DNA from: Rhizobium sp. BK399 | GTDB lineage: Bacteria > Pseudomonadota > Alphaproteobacteria > Rhizobiales > Rhizobiaceae | DNA: 64,000 nucleotides | Direction: 5' to 3' | Assembly (NCBI RefSeq): GCF_014194695.1 | Contig: NZ_JACIAH010000001.1 | Coordinates: forward strand, 1,116,001 to 1,180,000 | Shown here: piece after piece, positions 33,281 through 44,115 of the stretch | How the letters are laid out: each line of letters begins with the position of its first letter | Position numbering within the stretch: the stretch's first letter is position 1 | Made by a program: the position numbers and the translations under genes | Notes under the pieces: model-generated | Told to the model about the DNA's origin: nothing | Databases searched by the model: none | Seen by the model: only the letters and a program-made list of their open reading frames with translations

Positions 33281-34147
33281 TTACTCGTGGTGTTCGTAGA
33301 AATCCTGGATGATCTTCCAGGCATCGTCGGCAGTATCGACGAAGCTGATCAGGTCGACATCGTCGGGCGCAATCGTGCCGAATTCCGCAAGCGCCTCGAA
33401 ATTGACGATGCTCCTCCAGAACTTCTCGCCGAACAGGATCAACGGCATCTTTTCCATCCGGCCGGTCTGGATCAGCGTCAGGCACTCGAAGAATTCATCG
33501 AGCGTACCGAAGCCGCCGGGGAAGACAGCGATCGCCTTGGCCCGCACCATGAAGTGCATCTTGCGGATCGCGAAATAATGGAAATTGAAGCTCAATTCCG
33601 GCGTCACGTAGACGTTCGGCGCCTGCTCGTGCGGGAGCACGATGTTGAGGCCGATCGAGGGAGCACCTTCATCAGCCGCACCACGGTTGCCGGCCTCCAT
33701 GACACCGGGGCCGCCGCCCGTAACGACGACATACTCATGAAAATCGAATCCCGCCGAATATTTCGAGCACAGACGGGCGAACTTGCGTGCTTCGTCGTAG
33801 TAGACCGAAGCTGCCTCGAGGTTGGCGCGCTGCGTTTCGTTTCTCGCTGCCCATGCGCTCTGGCCTGGCGCCGGAATGCGGGCGCCGCCGAACATGACAA
33901 CCGTCGACTTGATGCCGCGCTCGGTCAGCAGCATTTCCGGCTTCATCAGCTCCAGCTGCAGGCGGATCGGCCGCAGCTCTTCGCGGCATAGAAAGTCTTC
34001 ATCGACATAAGCAAGACGATAGGCAGGCGACAGCGTCTGGGGTGTTTTCGGCACGGCTTCGGCGCGATGCTTGTCGGTTGCGCTCGTCTTCAGCGGGTCC
34101 CAGACGCCATCCTTGCGCCGCAGCCTGCTGTTTTTTGTTTTTGCCAT
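33281..34147 (-). CDS. LOG family protein (nucleotide 5'-monophosphate nucleosidase-like)
   Basis: A 288-residue Rossmann-fold protein. The LOG signatures are VVVTGGGPGVMEAGNRGA and FPGGFGTLDEFFECLTLIQ, the PGGxGTxxE motif that binds the nucleotide phosphate. LOG enzymes release the base from NMPs or free cytokinins from their ribotides. This is the longer form with an N-terminal extension of about 80 residues, unlike the roughly 190-residue plant-type LOG, so housekeeping NMP hydrolysis is as likely as cytokinin activation. It is convergent with the EF-hand gene. Confidence 0.85.
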   Translation of the reverse strand: MAKTKNSRLRRKDGVWDPLKTSATDKHRAEAVPKTPQTLSPAYRLAYVDEDFLCREELRPIRLQLELMKPEMLLTERGIKSTVVMFGGARIPAPGQSAWAARNETQRANLEAASVYYDEARKFARLCSKYSAGFDFHEYVVVTGGGPGVMEAGNRGAADEGAPSIGLNIVLPHEQAPNVYVTPELSFNFHYFAIRKMHFMVRAKAIAVFPGGFGTLDEFFECLTLIQTGRMEKMPLILFGEKFWRSIVNFEALAEFGTIAPDDVDLISFVDTADDAWKIIQDFYEHHE

Positions 34148-34339
34148 GTCAAAATGCCTCTCAGTACGCCCGGCAGGTGGTGCCGGTATGTCGTTTCCTG
34201 CTTTGAATTGGGAGAGTTACCACGCCCCGAAAAATCATTCCATTTTACCCCTGCATGGGATAGAGCAGATCGCGTCCCGCCAATCACAATTCCGGAGGCT
34301 TCGGTCTCCACGATAGAGATCGAAGTTTAAGGAATTCCC

Positions 34340-35200
34340 ATGAGCGCCAGCGACCTTTCTTCCCTTGAAAAGACAATCGAAGCTGCCTTCGATAACCGTG
34401 ACAACGTCAATACGTCCACGAAGGGCGAAGTTCGCGACGCTGTCGAGGCAGCGCTCGAACTGCTCGATGGCGGCAAGGCACGTGTTGCCGAGCGCGGCAG
34501 CGACGGCGCCTGGAAGGTCAATCAGTGGCTGAAGAAGGCCGTGCTTCTCTCCTTCCGCCTGAACGACATGGAGGTCGTCAAGGGCGGTTCGGGCAACTCG
34601 ACCTGGTGGGACAAGGTGCCTTCCAAGTTCGAAGGCTGGGGTGAAAACCAGTATCGCGCCGCCGGCTTCCGCGCCGTGCCGAACTGCGTCGTGCGTCGCT
34701 CGGCCTATATCGCCAAGAACGTCGTGTTGATGCCGTCCTTCGTCAATCTCGGCGCCTTCGTCGATGAAGGCACGATGGTCGATACCTGGGCGACAGTCGG
34801 TTCCTGCGCACAGATCGGCAAGCATGTGCATCTCTCTGGCGGCGTCGGCATTGGCGGCGTTCTTGAGCCGATGCAGGCCGGCCCGACGATCATCGAGGAC
34901 AACTGCTTCATCGGCGCGCGATCGGAAGTCGTCGAAGGCTGCATCATCCGCGAGGGCTCGGTCCTCGGCATGGGCGTCTATATCGGCAAGTCGACCAAGA
35001 TCGTCGATCGCGCCACGGGCGAAGTGATGTACGGCGAAGTGCCGCCCTACTCCGTCGTCGTTGCAGGCTCCATGCCTTCGGGCAACGCCACCATGGCGAA
35101 CGGCTTGCCGGCACCACACCTCTACTGCGCCGTCATCGTCAAGCGCGTCGACGAAAAGACCCGCTCGAAGACGGGCATCAACGAACTGCTGCGCGACTGA
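34340..35200 (+). CDS. dapD: 2,3,4,5-Tetrahydropyridine-2,6-dicarboxylate N-succinyltransferase
   Basis: Succinylates tetrahydrodipicolinate in lysine and peptidoglycan diaminopimelate synthesis. The 286-residue protein has an N-terminal helical domain and then a left-handed beta-helix of hexapeptide repeats ([44 protein letters not shown]). The stretch [27 protein letters not shown] belongs to that helix. RBS AAGGAATTCCC precedes the ATG. dapE, a later step in the same pathway, follows after 160 bp. Confidence 0.97.
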   Translation: MSASDLSSLEKTIEAAFDNRDNVNTSTKGEVRDAVEAALELLDGGKARVAERGSDGAWKVNQWLKKAVLLSFRLNDMEVVKGGSGNSTWWDKVPSKFEGWGENQYRAAGFRAVPNCVVRRSAYIAKNVVLMPSFVNLGAFVDEGTMVDTWATVGSCAQIGKHVHLSGGVGIGGVLEPMQAGPTIIEDNCFIGARSEVVEGCIIREGSVLGMGVYIGKSTKIVDRATGEVMYGEVPPYSVVVAGSMPSGNATMANGLPAPHLYCAVIVKRVDEKTRSKTGINELLRD

Positions 35201-35360
35201 TCAAGTCTTGGCGTTCCGGCGGTCCGCGCATCTGAAAAGACGCGCGCCGCCCGAACGCTGACGGTCGGACTTGATCCGGCAAAATGAACGGCACATTTCA
35301 ACAAGGCGGCATCGCCGGCTTGCCTTTTCTTTGCCATTACAGCTGGATAGTTCCACTCCC

Positions 35361-36554
35361 ATGACCGCTACCGATCCCGTCGCCAATCTTCAGACCCTGA
35401 TTCGCTGCCCGTCCGTCACGCCTGCCGAGGGCGGTGCGCTTTCGGCACTCGAAGCAATGCTGTCGCCGCTCGGCTTCAAGGTCGACAAGGTGACGGCGAC
35501 GGAACCGGGAACGCCCGACATCGAGAACCTCTATGCGCGGCTCGGCACCGAGGGCCCGCACCTGATGTTTGCCGGGCATACGGATGTGGTGCCGGTTGGC
35601 GACGAAGCGGCCTGGACGCATCCGCCCTTTGCCGCCGAGATCGCCGACGGCGAACTCTTTGGCCGTGGCGCGGTCGACATGAAGGGCGGCGTTGCCTGCT
35701 TCGTTGCGGCCATTGCCCGCCATGTCGAAAAGCATGGAGCGCCGAAGGGCTCGGTCTCCTTCCTGATCACCGGCGACGAGGAGGGCCCGGCGGTCAACGG
35801 CACGATCAAGCTGCTCAAGTGGGCGGCCGAGCGCGGCGAGCGATGGGATGCCTGCCTCGTTGGCGAACCGACCAATCCGGACCAGCTCGGCGACATGATC
35901 AAGATCGGTCGTCGCGGTTCGCTGTCCGGCAAAATCACCGTGCACGGCGTCCAGGGCCATGCCGCCTATCCGCATCTGGCCGACAACGCGGTGCGCGGCA
36001 TCCTGCAACTGACGCAGGCCCTGATGCACCCGCCATTCGATGCCGGCACCGACAACTTCCAGCCGTCGAACCTCGAAGTGACGACCATCGACGTCGGCAA
36101 TCCGGCGACGAACGTCGTGCCGGCCAAGGCGACAGCGAGCTTCAACATCCGCTTCAACGACACGTGGACAGCGGAAAGCCTGCAACAGGAGATCCTGCGC
36201 CGGCTCGATGCCGCCGCCGCGGACGGTGTGCTGCGCCCCGGCCGTCCGCCGCTCAAATACGACATCATGTGGGCTGAGCGTCCGAGCCACGTCTTCCTGA
36301 CGCGCAACAATGCGCTGATCGCCTCGCTATCCTCCGCCGTCGAGAGCGTAACCGCCCAGTCGCCGAAGCTTTCCACCACGGGCGGCACGTCCGACGCCCG
36401 CTTCATCAAGGATTATTGCCCGGTCGTCGAGTTCGGCCTCGTTGGTCAGACAATGCATATGGTCGATGAGCGCGTTGCCGTTTCCGACCTCGAGCGACTC
36501 ACGGTAATCTATGAAACCTTCATCGAGCGCTGGTTCGCGAATGCCGGGCTTTAG
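35361..36554 (+). CDS. dapE: Succinyl-diaminopimelate desuccinylase
   Basis: Removes succinate from N-succinyl-diaminopimelate. The 397-residue M20 peptidase-family enzyme shows the di-zinc ligands in order: [33 protein letters not shown] with the catalytic glutamate, and the late [11 protein letters not shown]. The ATG at 35361 begins the conserved core; the longer frame starting at 35271 lies in the gap. It works directly with dapD, and its 3' end overlaps the following membrane protein gene by 14 bp. Confidence 0.96.
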   Translation: MTATDPVANLQTLIRCPSVTPAEGGALSALEAMLSPLGFKVDKVTATEPGTPDIENLYARLGTEGPHLMFAGHTDVVPVGDEAAWTHPPFAAEIADGELFGRGAVDMKGGVACFVAAIARHVEKHGAPKGSVSFLITGDEEGPAVNGTIKLLKWAAERGERWDACLVGEPTNPDQLGDMIKIGRRGSLSGKITVHGVQGHAAYPHLADNAVRGILQLTQALMHPPFDAGTDNFQPSNLEVTTIDVGNPATNVVPAKATASFNIRFNDTWTAESLQQEILRRLDAAAADGVLRPGRPPLKYDIMWAERPSHVFLTRNNALIASLSSAVESVTAQSPKLSTTGGTSDARFIKDYCPVVEFGLVGQTMHMVDERVAVSDLERLTVIYETFIERWFANAGL

Positions 36555-37137
36555 GGAAGTTCAATACTATCTTGCCGGAATCTGGCTGCTGATCCGCATG
36601 GACCCGCGCGGCTTCCGTTTTCTCGACATGTCGGAGCGCGGCGTCAACCGCTCGTTCTGGGCGATCTTCTGGTGCCTGCCGCCGATGGGGATCTCGTGGC
36701 TCTGGTGGCGCCAGGCCTTCCTGCAAACGATGCCGCCGCACACCAATGTCGGCGCGCTCTTCTATTTCCGCCTCGGACTCGTCGAAGCCGCCAACTGGTT
36801 CGTACCGCTGGTTTTTGCGGGCTTGCTGCTACTCGCCTTCAAGAAGGGCGAGCGTTTCGCGCCCGTCATCGTCAGCGTCAATTGGCTGGGTGTGCCGCTT
36901 TCCTATATCAACGGGCTGCTGCTGGCGCTGGTCTTCTTCCTGCCGCAACTGATGGGCTTCGTGTCTCTGCTGCTTTTGGCTTTCATGCTGGCGCAGGTCT
37001 TCGCCATCGCCCGCATTCTCAGGATGATCTTCCACGGCCAAGGGCTGATGGTTGGCGCGATGACGCTGGTGCTGCTGGTCCCGTCGCTGATGCTGTCGGA
37101 ATACCTGCAACGCTTTCTCGGCATCTATCCCGTCTAG
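36541..37137 (+). CDS. Conserved membrane protein coupled to dapE
   Basis: A 198-residue protein with about five hydrophobic helices ([75 protein letters not shown]). I do not recognise the family. The first 40 residues ([33 protein letters not shown]) form an amphipathic start with a charged loop. Its start lies inside the end of dapE, a close coupling that hints at a role near peptidoglycan-precursor or envelope biology, but this is only positional evidence. Confidence 0.8.
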   Translation: MPGFREVQYYLAGIWLLIRMDPRGFRFLDMSERGVNRSFWAIFWCLPPMGISWLWWRQAFLQTMPPHTNVGALFYFRLGLVEAANWFVPLVFAGLLLLAFKKGERFAPVIVSVNWLGVPLSYINGLLLALVFFLPQLMGFVSLLLLAFMLAQVFAIARILRMIFHGQGLMVGAMTLVLLVPSLMLSEYLQRFLGIYPV

Positions 37138-37140
37138 CAG

Positions 37141-37545
37141 CTATTTGCCTTGAACGACTTCACCATCTTCCTTCGTGAAGGTCCCGATGGAGGCATTCGG
37201 CAGGATATCCAGCACCGTCTCCGAGGGCCGGCAGAGCCGCACGCCCTTTTCCGTGACGACGATCGGGCGATTGATCAGGATCGGATGCGCGATCATCGCG
37301 TCGAGCAACTGGTCATCACTCAGCGATGGATCGTCCAATCCGAGTTCATCGTAGGGCGTGCCCTTTTGGCGCAGCAGCGCGCGGACGGGGATCCCCATCG
37401 CAGCGACCAGCTCGGCCAATCGCTCGCGTGTCGGCGGCGTTTTCAGATAGTCGATCACTACCGGCTCCTCGCCGGATTGGCGGATCATCGCAAGCGTGTT
37501 GCGCGAGGTGCCACAAGCGGGATTATGATAGATCGTCGTCGTCAT
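37141..37545 (-). CDS. arsC: Arsenate reductase, glutaredoxin type (ArsC)
   Basis: A 134-residue thioredoxin-fold protein. The catalytic cysteine is C11 in [13 protein letters not shown], followed by [43 protein letters not shown] and [10 protein letters not shown], the full ArsC pattern. It would reduce arsenate to arsenite with glutathione and glutaredoxin. There is no arsR, arsB or acr3 here; it overlaps the 3' end of truA by 23 bp. A solitary ArsC of this subfamily may serve general redox duties. Confidence 0.88.
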   Translation of the reverse strand: MTTTIYHNPACGTSRNTLAMIRQSGEEPVVIDYLKTPPTRERLAELVAAMGIPVRALLRQKGTPYDELGLDDPSLSDDQLLDAMIAHPILINRPIVVTEKGVRLCRPSETVLDILPNASIGTFTKEDGEVVQGK

Positions 37546-38329
37546 CGCGTGCCTCCTTTTCCCGCCGGCGATCGGTGATCACCTCGGGATAATCGACCTG
37601 CATGAAATAAAGTCCGTCCGGCGGCGCCACCGGGCCGCAAGCCTTGCGGTCGCGGGCTTCGAGCGCGGCGCGCACATCGTCTGGTGTCCATTTCCCCTCG
37701 CCGGCGAGCTTCAATGTGCCGGCGAAGGAGCGGATCTGGTTGTGCAGGAAGCTCTGTGCGGTCGCGCGGATTTCGATCAGTTCGCCGCTTCTTGTGACGT
37801 CCAGCCGATCCAGCGTACGGACAGGACTATTCGCCTGGCAATGGGCGGAACGGAAGGTGGAGAAATCGTGCTTGCCGACAAGGGTCTGCGCGGCCGCATG
37901 CATAGCATCGTGATCGAGAGGTTTCGGCACCCACCAGGCCTTGCCAGCCTCGAGTGCCAGCGGCGCCCGGCGGCTGATGATGCGGTAGAGATAATGGCGC
38001 CGCAGCGCCGAGAAGCGGGCATCGAAAAACTCGCTGGCCGCTTCCACGTTGATGATCGCGACCCGTTCGCCTGCCATCTTGAGGTGGGCGTTCAGCGCAT
38101 TCTGCAGCTTGAAGGGCGACCATTCCCTGGCAAGATCGGCATGGATGACCTGGCCTGTCGCATGGACGCCGGAATCGGTGCGGCCGGCCCCGCGGATCGA
38201 CACCGTTTCGCCGCTTGCCGAAAGAATCGCCTTCTCAATCGCGCCCTGGACGGAAGGTCCGTTGTCCTGCCGCTGCCAGCCGACATAAGGGCCACCGTCA
38301 TATTCGACGATCATGCGGTAGCGATGCAT
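37523..38329 (-). CDS. truA: tRNA pseudouridine(38-40) synthase
   Basis: Converts uridines 38-40 of tRNA anticodon arms to pseudouridine. The 268-residue protein opens with [30 protein letters not shown] and the catalytic-Asp motif [17 protein letters not shown]. It ends in [30 protein letters not shown], which is typical. The C-terminal tail is acidic and overlaps arsC. Its start shares a base with the fmt stop (TGATG), so the two are coupled. Confidence 0.96.
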   Translation of the reverse strand: MHRYRMIVEYDGGPYVGWQRQDNGPSVQGAIEKAILSASGETVSIRGAGRTDSGVHATGQVIHADLAREWSPFKLQNALNAHLKMAGERVAIINVEAASEFFDARFSALRRHYLYRIISRRAPLALEAGKAWWVPKPLDHDAMHAAAQTLVGKHDFSTFRSAHCQANSPVRTLDRLDVTRSGELIEIRATAQSFLHNQIRSFAGTLKLAGEGKWTPDDVRAALEARDRKACGPVAPPDGLYFMQVDYPEVITDRRREKEARDDDDDLS

Positions 38330-39264
38330 CAGGTGAGCCTCGTACCTGATGCAAGCGGCGTTCCGCGAAGGAAATCGGCAGCCTGTAGCGGCTTGCCGCC
38401 AGCCTTCTGCAGTTTAGTGAGACGTACGGCGCCGGTTCCGCAGGCGACAACCAGATCGTCGGTCAGCAGGTCACCCGCAACCCCTTGACCTTGTGCGAGC
38501 TCGGACGCCAGCACCTTCACACGTTCCGGCTTGCCGCCGATCGCAACCTCGAACCATGCGCCGGGAAACGGCGCCAGGCCGCGAATGTGATTGTGGACGT
38601 CGGTAGCGTTCTTCGAAAAGTCGATCCGCGTCTCGCCTTTGTCGATCTTGGCGGCGTAGAGCACACCGTGCGACGGCTGGGGCGTCAGGGGCAGCTCGCC
38701 CATCTCGAGCTTGACGATCGCCTCGGCCATCGCCTTGGCACCGACATGCATCAGTCTGTCGTGCAACTCGCCAGCCGTGGTGTTGGCGCCGATCTCGACT
38801 TCGCTGGTGAGGGCGACCGGGCCGGTATCCAGCCCCTTGTCCATCTTCATCACCATCATGCCGGTCTTTTCGTCGCCGGCCATGATCGCCCGCTGGATCG
38901 GGGCGGCACCGCGCCAGCGCGGCAAGAGCGAGGCATGACCATTGTAGCAGCCAAGGCGGGTACCGGTCAGGATCGCCTCCGGCAGCAGCAGGCCATAGGC
39001 CACGACAACGGCAACGTCGGCGTCGTGCGCCTTGAAGCGCTCACGTTCTTCCGGATCCTTGAAATTCACTGGCGTAAAGACGGGAATGCCGAGCAGTTCA
39101 GCGGCTTGATGCACCGGCGACTTCTGCAGATCGAGACCGCGCCGCCCACCCGGCCGCGGAGGCTGCGTATAGACACCGATGATTTCATGCCCGCCATCGA
39201 CCAGCGCGCGCAAGGTCGGAACAGAGAATTCGGGCGTACCCATGAAGATGATGCGAAGCGACAT
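38329..39264 (-). CDS. fmt: Methionyl-tRNA formyltransferase
   Basis: Formylates initiator Met-tRNA using 10-formyl-tetrahydrofolate. The 311-residue protein has an N-terminal Rossmann domain ([17 protein letters not shown]), the active-site block [21 protein letters not shown] with the catalytic Asn and His, and [12 protein letters not shown] with the aspartate. The OB-fold C-terminal domain starts near residue 207. It is grouped with def upstream and truA downstream on the same strand. Confidence 0.96.
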   Translation of the reverse strand: MSLRIIFMGTPEFSVPTLRALVDGGHEIIGVYTQPPRPGGRRGLDLQKSPVHQAAELLGIPVFTPVNFKDPEERERFKAHDADVAVVVAYGLLLPEAILTGTRLGCYNGHASLLPRWRGAAPIQRAIMAGDEKTGMMVMKMDKGLDTGPVALTSEVEIGANTTAGELHDRLMHVGAKAMAEAIVKLEMGELPLTPQPSHGVLYAAKIDKGETRIDFSKNATDVHNHIRGLAPFPGAWFEVAIGGKPERVKVLASELAQGQGVAGDLLTDDLVVACGTGAVRLTKLQKAGGKPLQAADFLRGTPLASGTRLT

Positions 39265-39415
39265 TGTATCTCGCCATGTTGCAGATCGTCACCCGTCTTC
39301 AAACGGGCTTACGAGCCTAAGATCAAGTCCATTGGCTTGCCCGGCGACATCGCCGCCGGAGTTCCAGGCGCTTGGGGTCGTCGTCGGATCGTAATCGACT
39401 CCCGGCAAACCCCGC

Positions 39416-39934
39416 TTAAAGCGCCTTCGCCGACTTCGCTGCCTTGGTGAACTTCTTGATCACCATGTCGCGCTTCAGGCGCGAGATGTGGTCGATGAAA
39501 AGCACGCCGTTCAGGTGGTCGATCTCGTGCTGCAAGCAGGTCGCGAGCAAGCCGTCGGCCTGCACCGTCTGCTCCTTGCCGTCGCGGTCGAGATAGTTGA
39601 CGGTGACGGTCGCCGGCCGTTCGACTTCGGCGTAGTAATCAGGGATGGATAGGCAGCCCTCTTCGTACACCGAGCGCTCGTCTGAGGATGCGACGATTTC
39701 CGGGTTGACGAATACCAGCGGCTGCTTCTCTTCGCCCTCGCGGGAAACGTCAATCACCAGCATGCGGCGCGGCACGCCGATCTGGATGGCAGCAAGGCCG
39801 ATGCCTGGCGCGTCATACATGGTTTCAAGCATGTCGTCGGCGAGACGCTGAAAATCGGCGTCGACGCGCTCGATCGGCTTGGAAACCTGACGAAGCAGCG
39901 GATCGGGGAGAATGATGAGTGGCTTGATGGTCAT
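39416..39934 (-). CDS. def: Peptide deformylase
   Basis: Removes the N-formyl group from nascent peptides. The 172-residue metalloenzyme shows motif [11 protein letters not shown], motif [13 protein letters not shown] (metal-ligand Cys) and motif [12 protein letters not shown] (two His ligands and the catalytic Glu). The ATG at 39934 starts the conserved [15 protein letters not shown]; a longer frame to 39952 is unsupported. It lies 150 bp ahead of fmt, the standard pairing of formylation and deformylation genes. Confidence 0.96.
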   Translation of the reverse strand: MTIKPLIILPDPLLRQVSKPIERVDADFQRLADDMLETMYDAPGIGLAAIQIGVPRRMLVIDVSREGEEKQPLVFVNPEIVASSDERSVYEEGCLSIPDYYAEVERPATVTVNYLDRDGKEQTVQADGLLATCLQHEIDHLNGVLFIDHISRLKRDMVIKKFTKAAKSAKAL

Positions 39935-40030
39935 GGCGTTCCCATAACGCATCTTTTTCCAGGATGGAATTATCCGGCAGGCGGGCGGGACGCTTTTTTA
40001 CGTCCCAGCCCGGATTTTCGCCGCATTCCT

Positions 40031-41527
40031 TTAAGCGGCGCGGCGTGGCGCGGCCATCGAGCGATGCTCGCCGCCGGTACGGAACCGCTGCAGCAGCGCC
40101 ACAAGATTGTCGACCTCGCCGCGCAGATGCCGGGTTTCGGCCGAAGTGTTCTCGACCATGCCCGAGTTTTGCTGGGTAATGGTATCCATGTTGCGGATGG
40201 CGATGCTGACCTCATTGACGCCGGTTGCCTGATCGCGCGCGGCGGCGGCGATATCGGCAACAAAGCGGTTGATGATGTCGATGCGGTTGATCATGTCGTT
40301 GAGCGCCTCACCGGTGCTGCTGACGATGTCGACGCCCTCGTTCACCTGGATCGAGCTCTCCGAAATCAGGTTCTTGATTTCCTTGGCGGCGTCGGCTGTG
40401 CGTTGAGCGAGCTGGCGGACTTCCTGCGCGACAACTGCAAAACCCTTGCCCGCATCGCCGGCACGCGCCGCTTCGACGCCGGCGTTCAGTGCCAAAAGGT
40501 TTGTCTGAAAGGCGATCTCGTCGATCACGCCGATGATCTTGGAGATCTCCGTGGAAGACTTTTCGATGCCGGCCATGGCGGAAACTGCGCTGGTCACAAG
40601 CTCGCCGGAGTTCTTCGCCTTCTGCTGCGTTTCGCGAACGGCGCCAGATGCCTTTTCGGCATTTGCCGCCGTCTGGCCGACGCTGACCGAGAGCTGCTGC
40701 AGCGCCGCCGAACTTTCTTCGACACCGGCGGCCTGCTGAGCGGTACGCAGAGCAAGGTCATCGGACGCCTTGGCAATTACATCCGTACCCTTGAGAATCT
40801 CACCCGAGGTTGCCCGCACAGAGACGAAGGAGGTGCGAAGTGCGGCGACAGCACGGTTGTAATCGTCAGCCATGGCTTTGAAGTTGCCCGGAAGATCGGG
40901 TGGCAGAGTCGCCTCGAGATCGCCGTTAGAGAGTGCCTCCAGCCCGCGGCGAAGATGATCGAGTGCGATCGCCTGATCCTGTTCGGCCTTTGCACGTTCC
41001 GCTTCCAGCGTCCGGCGCTTTTCTTCAAGAGTTTCCAGGTAGACCGAGATCGAGTAATCCATGTCGAGCATCGCGGCCTTGATGACAGCTGCCAGCTTCT
41101 CGGCCAGGACCTTGCCCTGCTGCCTGCCAAACATAGAAGGCCACTGCTTGGCCATGAGGCCCTTCACGAGTTCGCTCATCAGCAAAGCATAGCCGCCGAT
41201 GTACCAGCGTGGCTCGAGCCCGATGCGGGCGTGCGTCTTGCCGACCGCAACCACCCCCTTCACATAGGACTCGTCGAAGTTGCCGCCCGCTAGGTTCGCC
41301 CAGTGGTCTTCCTGGCGCTTCTTAGCATGGCCCATGTGCGCCTTGTCGGCGAAGAAGCTTGCGACATCAGAGGTCTTCGCCAGTTTCGCATAGAACTTGT
41401 CCAGTGCGCCACCGAGCAGCTCGGAGATCGCCGGGCGCATCTCCCGCAGGGCCGTGCGCGCTGCATCATCCAGCTCAATGAAATCGAGGCGTTGCTTGAG
41501 CGCGCTGTCGGACTGCTGGCTGGTCAT
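40031..41527 (-). CDS. Soluble globin-coupled chemoreceptor (HemAT-like)
   Basis: A 498-residue chemoreceptor without any membrane helix. Residues 10-175 form a protoglobin sensor: the segment [23 protein letters not shown] places the proximal haem histidine at His99. A coiled linker and a HAMP-like unit ([20 protein letters not shown]) follow. The signalling domain has the tip [41 protein letters not shown]. No C-terminal pentapeptide is present. It probably senses oxygen or another gas for aerotaxis. Confidence 0.92.
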   Translation of the reverse strand: MTSQQSDSALKQRLDFIELDDAARTALREMRPAISELLGGALDKFYAKLAKTSDVASFFADKAHMGHAKKRQEDHWANLAGGNFDESYVKGVVAVGKTHARIGLEPRWYIGGYALLMSELVKGLMAKQWPSMFGRQQGKVLAEKLAAVIKAAMLDMDYSISVYLETLEEKRRTLEAERAKAEQDQAIALDHLRRGLEALSNGDLEATLPPDLPGNFKAMADDYNRAVAALRTSFVSVRATSGEILKGTDVIAKASDDLALRTAQQAAGVEESSAALQQLSVSVGQTAANAEKASGAVRETQQKAKNSGELVTSAVSAMAGIEKSSTEISKIIGVIDEIAFQTNLLALNAGVEAARAGDAGKGFAVVAQEVRQLAQRTADAAKEIKNLISESSIQVNEGVDIVSSTGEALNDMINRIDIINRFVADIAAAARDQATGVNEVSIAIRNMDTITQQNSGMVENTSAETRHLRGEVDNLVALLQRFRTGGEHRSMAAPRRAA

Positions 41528-41721
41528 GATGTCTCTGCTTCGTGATTGATACGGAAGGGAAAAATTGAGCAGAGCTTTTGCGCAATATGGTTGAGTAATG
41601 GTTAAATGAGCTTGTCATTTGTCAGCACTCGTTTCTTCCGGCATTGCGAGCGTTTCGAAGTGACTGTGAGTTGTTCACGTTTTGATCTAGTCATCTCATC
41701 CCGATTTGCTATGGTTGCGCC

Positions 41722-42948
41722 ATGAACACCAGCTCTGAGTCGCTCTTCCTCGCCCTGTCGCATATTAGCCCCGCAATGCTGGCGCTCGCCGGCGGCGGAA
41801 TTGCCGCAATGATCTTGCTCCTGGTCGTCCTCCTTGTCCGCAGTGGGCAGGTGCGGCGCGAGCAGGCAGAGGTTGCGAGCCTGCGCGCGGCAGAGGCGGA
41901 TGCCCGCATGGCGGAACTTCTGAAGATCCAGTCCGAGATGCACGGGCGGATGTCGACGATGGCGGAAGTGTTCGGCTCGAGACAATCCGAATTGAACCAG
42001 GCGATCAACCAGCGCCTGGACGGAATGTCGCAGCGCGTCAGTACGACGATCAGCGAACAGACGAAGTCGACACACGAAAACCTGCAGCGGTTGCAGGAAC
42101 GTCTCGCCGTCATCGATGCCGCACAGAACAATATCCAAACTTTGGCAAAGGACGTCGTCGGCCTGCAGGCGATCCTCTCCAACAAGCAGACGCGCGGAGC
42201 CTTCGGCCAATCGCGCATGGAGACGATTGTCGCGGATGGCTTGCCGATGGGCGCCTATGCCTTCCAGCAGACGCTGTCGAACGGCTCGCGCCCGGACTGC
42301 ACGATCCGCATGCCGAACGGCGCGCCGCCGCTGGTGATCGATGCCAAGTTTCCACTTGAGGCCTGGAACGCGATACGCGATGCCGGCGGGCCTGACGGAG
42401 CCAAGGTCGCCTCGCAGCAGTTTCGCCGCGACATGGAGACGCATATACGCGATATCTCCGAAAAATATCTGATCCAGGGGGAGACGCAGGACACCGCCTT
42501 CATGTTCGTCCCGTCGGAATCGATCTTCGCGGAGATCCACGAGAATTTCGAAGCGATCGTCCAGAAGGCGCATCGGTCGCGCATTGTCATCGTGTCGCCG
42601 TCACTGCTGATGCTCTCCATCCAGGTCATCCAGGCGGTGCTGAAGGATCAGCGCATGCGGGCCCAAGCGCATGTCATCCAGGGCGAGGTGGCGAACCTGA
42701 TGGATGACCTCGGCCGGCTCGACGAGCGCGTCCGCAAGCTGCAGAGCCATTTTTCCATGGCTCAGAGGGACGTCGACCAGATTCTCACCTCCACCGATAA
42801 GCTCACCAAGCGCGGCGCAAAGATCGAGGCCCTGGAGTTCGAAGGCAGCGACAATGGCAAGGCCGCGGCGCGCGACAACGACTCCTCGCCGAAATCCGTC
42901 GATAGCCGCAGCGGGCTTCTGAAGCTCAGAGTGGTTGACGACGAGTAA
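41722..42948 (+). CDS. rmuC: DNA recombination protein RmuC
   Basis: A 408-residue protein with one N-terminal TM helix (AMLALAGGGIAAMILLLVVLLV) and a long coiled coil to about residue 150. The RmuC nuclease-like core follows: QTRGAFGQSRMETIVADGLP, PPLVIDAKFPLEAW with the PD-(D/E)XK-like D and K, and AFMFVPSESIFAEIHEN. RmuC limits inversions between short repeats in E. coli. It is divergent from the globin-coupled receptor gene and followed by rbsK after 48 bp. Confidence 0.95.
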   Translation: MNTSSESLFLALSHISPAMLALAGGGIAAMILLLVVLLVRSGQVRREQAEVASLRAAEADARMAELLKIQSEMHGRMSTMAEVFGSRQSELNQAINQRLDGMSQRVSTTISEQTKSTHENLQRLQERLAVIDAAQNNIQTLAKDVVGLQAILSNKQTRGAFGQSRMETIVADGLPMGAYAFQQTLSNGSRPDCTIRMPNGAPPLVIDAKFPLEAWNAIRDAGGPDGAKVASQQFRRDMETHIRDISEKYLIQGETQDTAFMFVPSESIFAEIHENFEAIVQKAHRSRIVIVSPSLLMLSIQVIQAVLKDQRMRAQAHVIQGEVANLMDDLGRLDERVRKLQSHFSMAQRDVDQILTSTDKLTKRGAKIEALEFEGSDNGKAAARDNDSSPKSVDSRSGLLKLRVVDDE

Positions 42949-42996
42949 GCCCTTCGGGCAGTGTCGCGCCCAAGAAAAGCACGGGACGGGACACTC

Positions 42997-43896
42997 ATGA
43001 TCACAGTTTTCGGCTCCATCAACATGGACCTCATCGCCACCACCGCGCGGTTGCCGAAGCCCGGCGAGACCGTCGCCGGCAACGGCTTCTCGACGGCTGC
43101 TGGCGGCAAGGGCGCCAACCAGGCGCTTGCTGCGCGACGGGCGGGACGAACCGTTCACATGGCAGGCGCAGTCGGGCGAGATGGCTTCGCCGAGCCGGCG
43201 CTCGCGCTGCTGAAGGAAGCCGGCACCGAGCTTCAGGCGGTCAAACAGGTCGACGAGCCGACTGGCACCGCGTTGATCCTCGTCGGCGGTGACGGCGAGA
43301 ACATGATTGCCGTGGTGCCAGGGGCAAACGGCACGATAACGCCAGCCGATGCCGACGCGGCGGTCCGTGCCATGAGCAGGGGCGACATCCTGATGCTGCA
43401 ACTCGAAGTTCCGGTCCCGGCGGTCGAGCAGGCCCTGGCCAACGCCCGCGCCAAGGGCGTGACGACCGTGCTCAACCTTGCGCCGCTGATCGAAGACGCC
43501 GCCCGCCTCGGCCGCCTCGCGGACATCGTGATTGCGAACGAGACGGAATTCGAGCGGCTTGCCGGCCAGGAGAACATGGGCGCAGGCGACCGCGAGGCCG
43601 CATTGAAGCGCCTCAATGCGGAGACCGGGCAGACCCTGATCGTGACGCTTGGCGCGGACGGCGTCATTGCCATTCGCGACGGTGTCGTTTCTCGGGCCAA
43701 GGGACTGAAGATCGAGCCCGTCGATACGGTGGGCGCCGGCGACACTTTCTGTGGCTACTTCGCCGCGAGCCTCGATGAGGGACTGGATTTCGAAGCATCC
43801 TTGCGCCGCGCGGCGGTGGCCGGCTCACTCGCTTGCCTCAAGCAGGGGGCCCAGCCATCGATCCCATCGAGCTCGGACGTCGCAAACGCGCTATAA
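42997..43896 (+). CDS. rbsK: Ribokinase (PfkB family)
   Basis: Phosphorylates ribose or a related sugar with ATP. The 299-residue PfkB kinase opens with ITVFGSINMDLIATTARLPKPGETVAG and the substrate loop AAGGKGANQALAARR (PfkB signature 1), and has DTVGAGDTFCGYFAAS near residue 245 (signature 2 with the catalytic aspartate). The ATG at 42997 fits the family start; the longer frame to 42961 reads through the gap. No ribose transporter is adjacent, so its sugar source is elsewhere. Confidence 0.9.
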   Translation: MITVFGSINMDLIATTARLPKPGETVAGNGFSTAAGGKGANQALAARRAGRTVHMAGAVGRDGFAEPALALLKEAGTELQAVKQVDEPTGTALILVGGDGENMIAVVPGANGTITPADADAAVRAMSRGDILMLQLEVPVPAVEQALANARAKGVTTVLNLAPLIEDAARLGRLADIVIANETEFERLAGQENMGAGDREAALKRLNAETGQTLIVTLGADGVIAIRDGVVSRAKGLKIEPVDTVGAGDTFCGYFAASLDEGLDFEASLRRAAVAGSLACLKQGAQPSIPSSSDVANAL

Positions 43897-43980
43897 GACA
43901 GCCTCACCCGCGACACATTGAACCGTTCGCTGCAGATCCAGTCGATTTTTATAGGATTTCATTCAAATTTAAGAGGTTTT

Positions 43981-44003
43981 CGGTGATGTTCCAGCCATCA
44001 CCG
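43981..44003. other. Inverted repeat in the chemoreceptor leader
   Basis: CGGTGATG (43981-43988) and CATCACCG (43996-44003) form a perfect 8-bp stem with a 7-nt loop, about 110 bp before the dCache chemoreceptor gene. No U-tract follows. It may be a regulator site or a leader hairpin. Confidence 0.4.
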
Positions 44004-44115
44004 GACTTCCCTAGGGGGCCGGTTTCTGTAACGGCTGCTCCATGAGGGGGCGACGCCTCCGTCCCCTGTGCCGATGAATGCCCCGTCCGGCACATCCTTG
44101 CTCCCCGAGGACTCC

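Noticed and set aside
33281..34147. Cytokinin-making LOG enzyme as a firm call
   Set aside because: The PGGxGTxxE motif is present, but the long N-terminal extension differs from plant-type LOG. The substrate cannot be decided from sequence.
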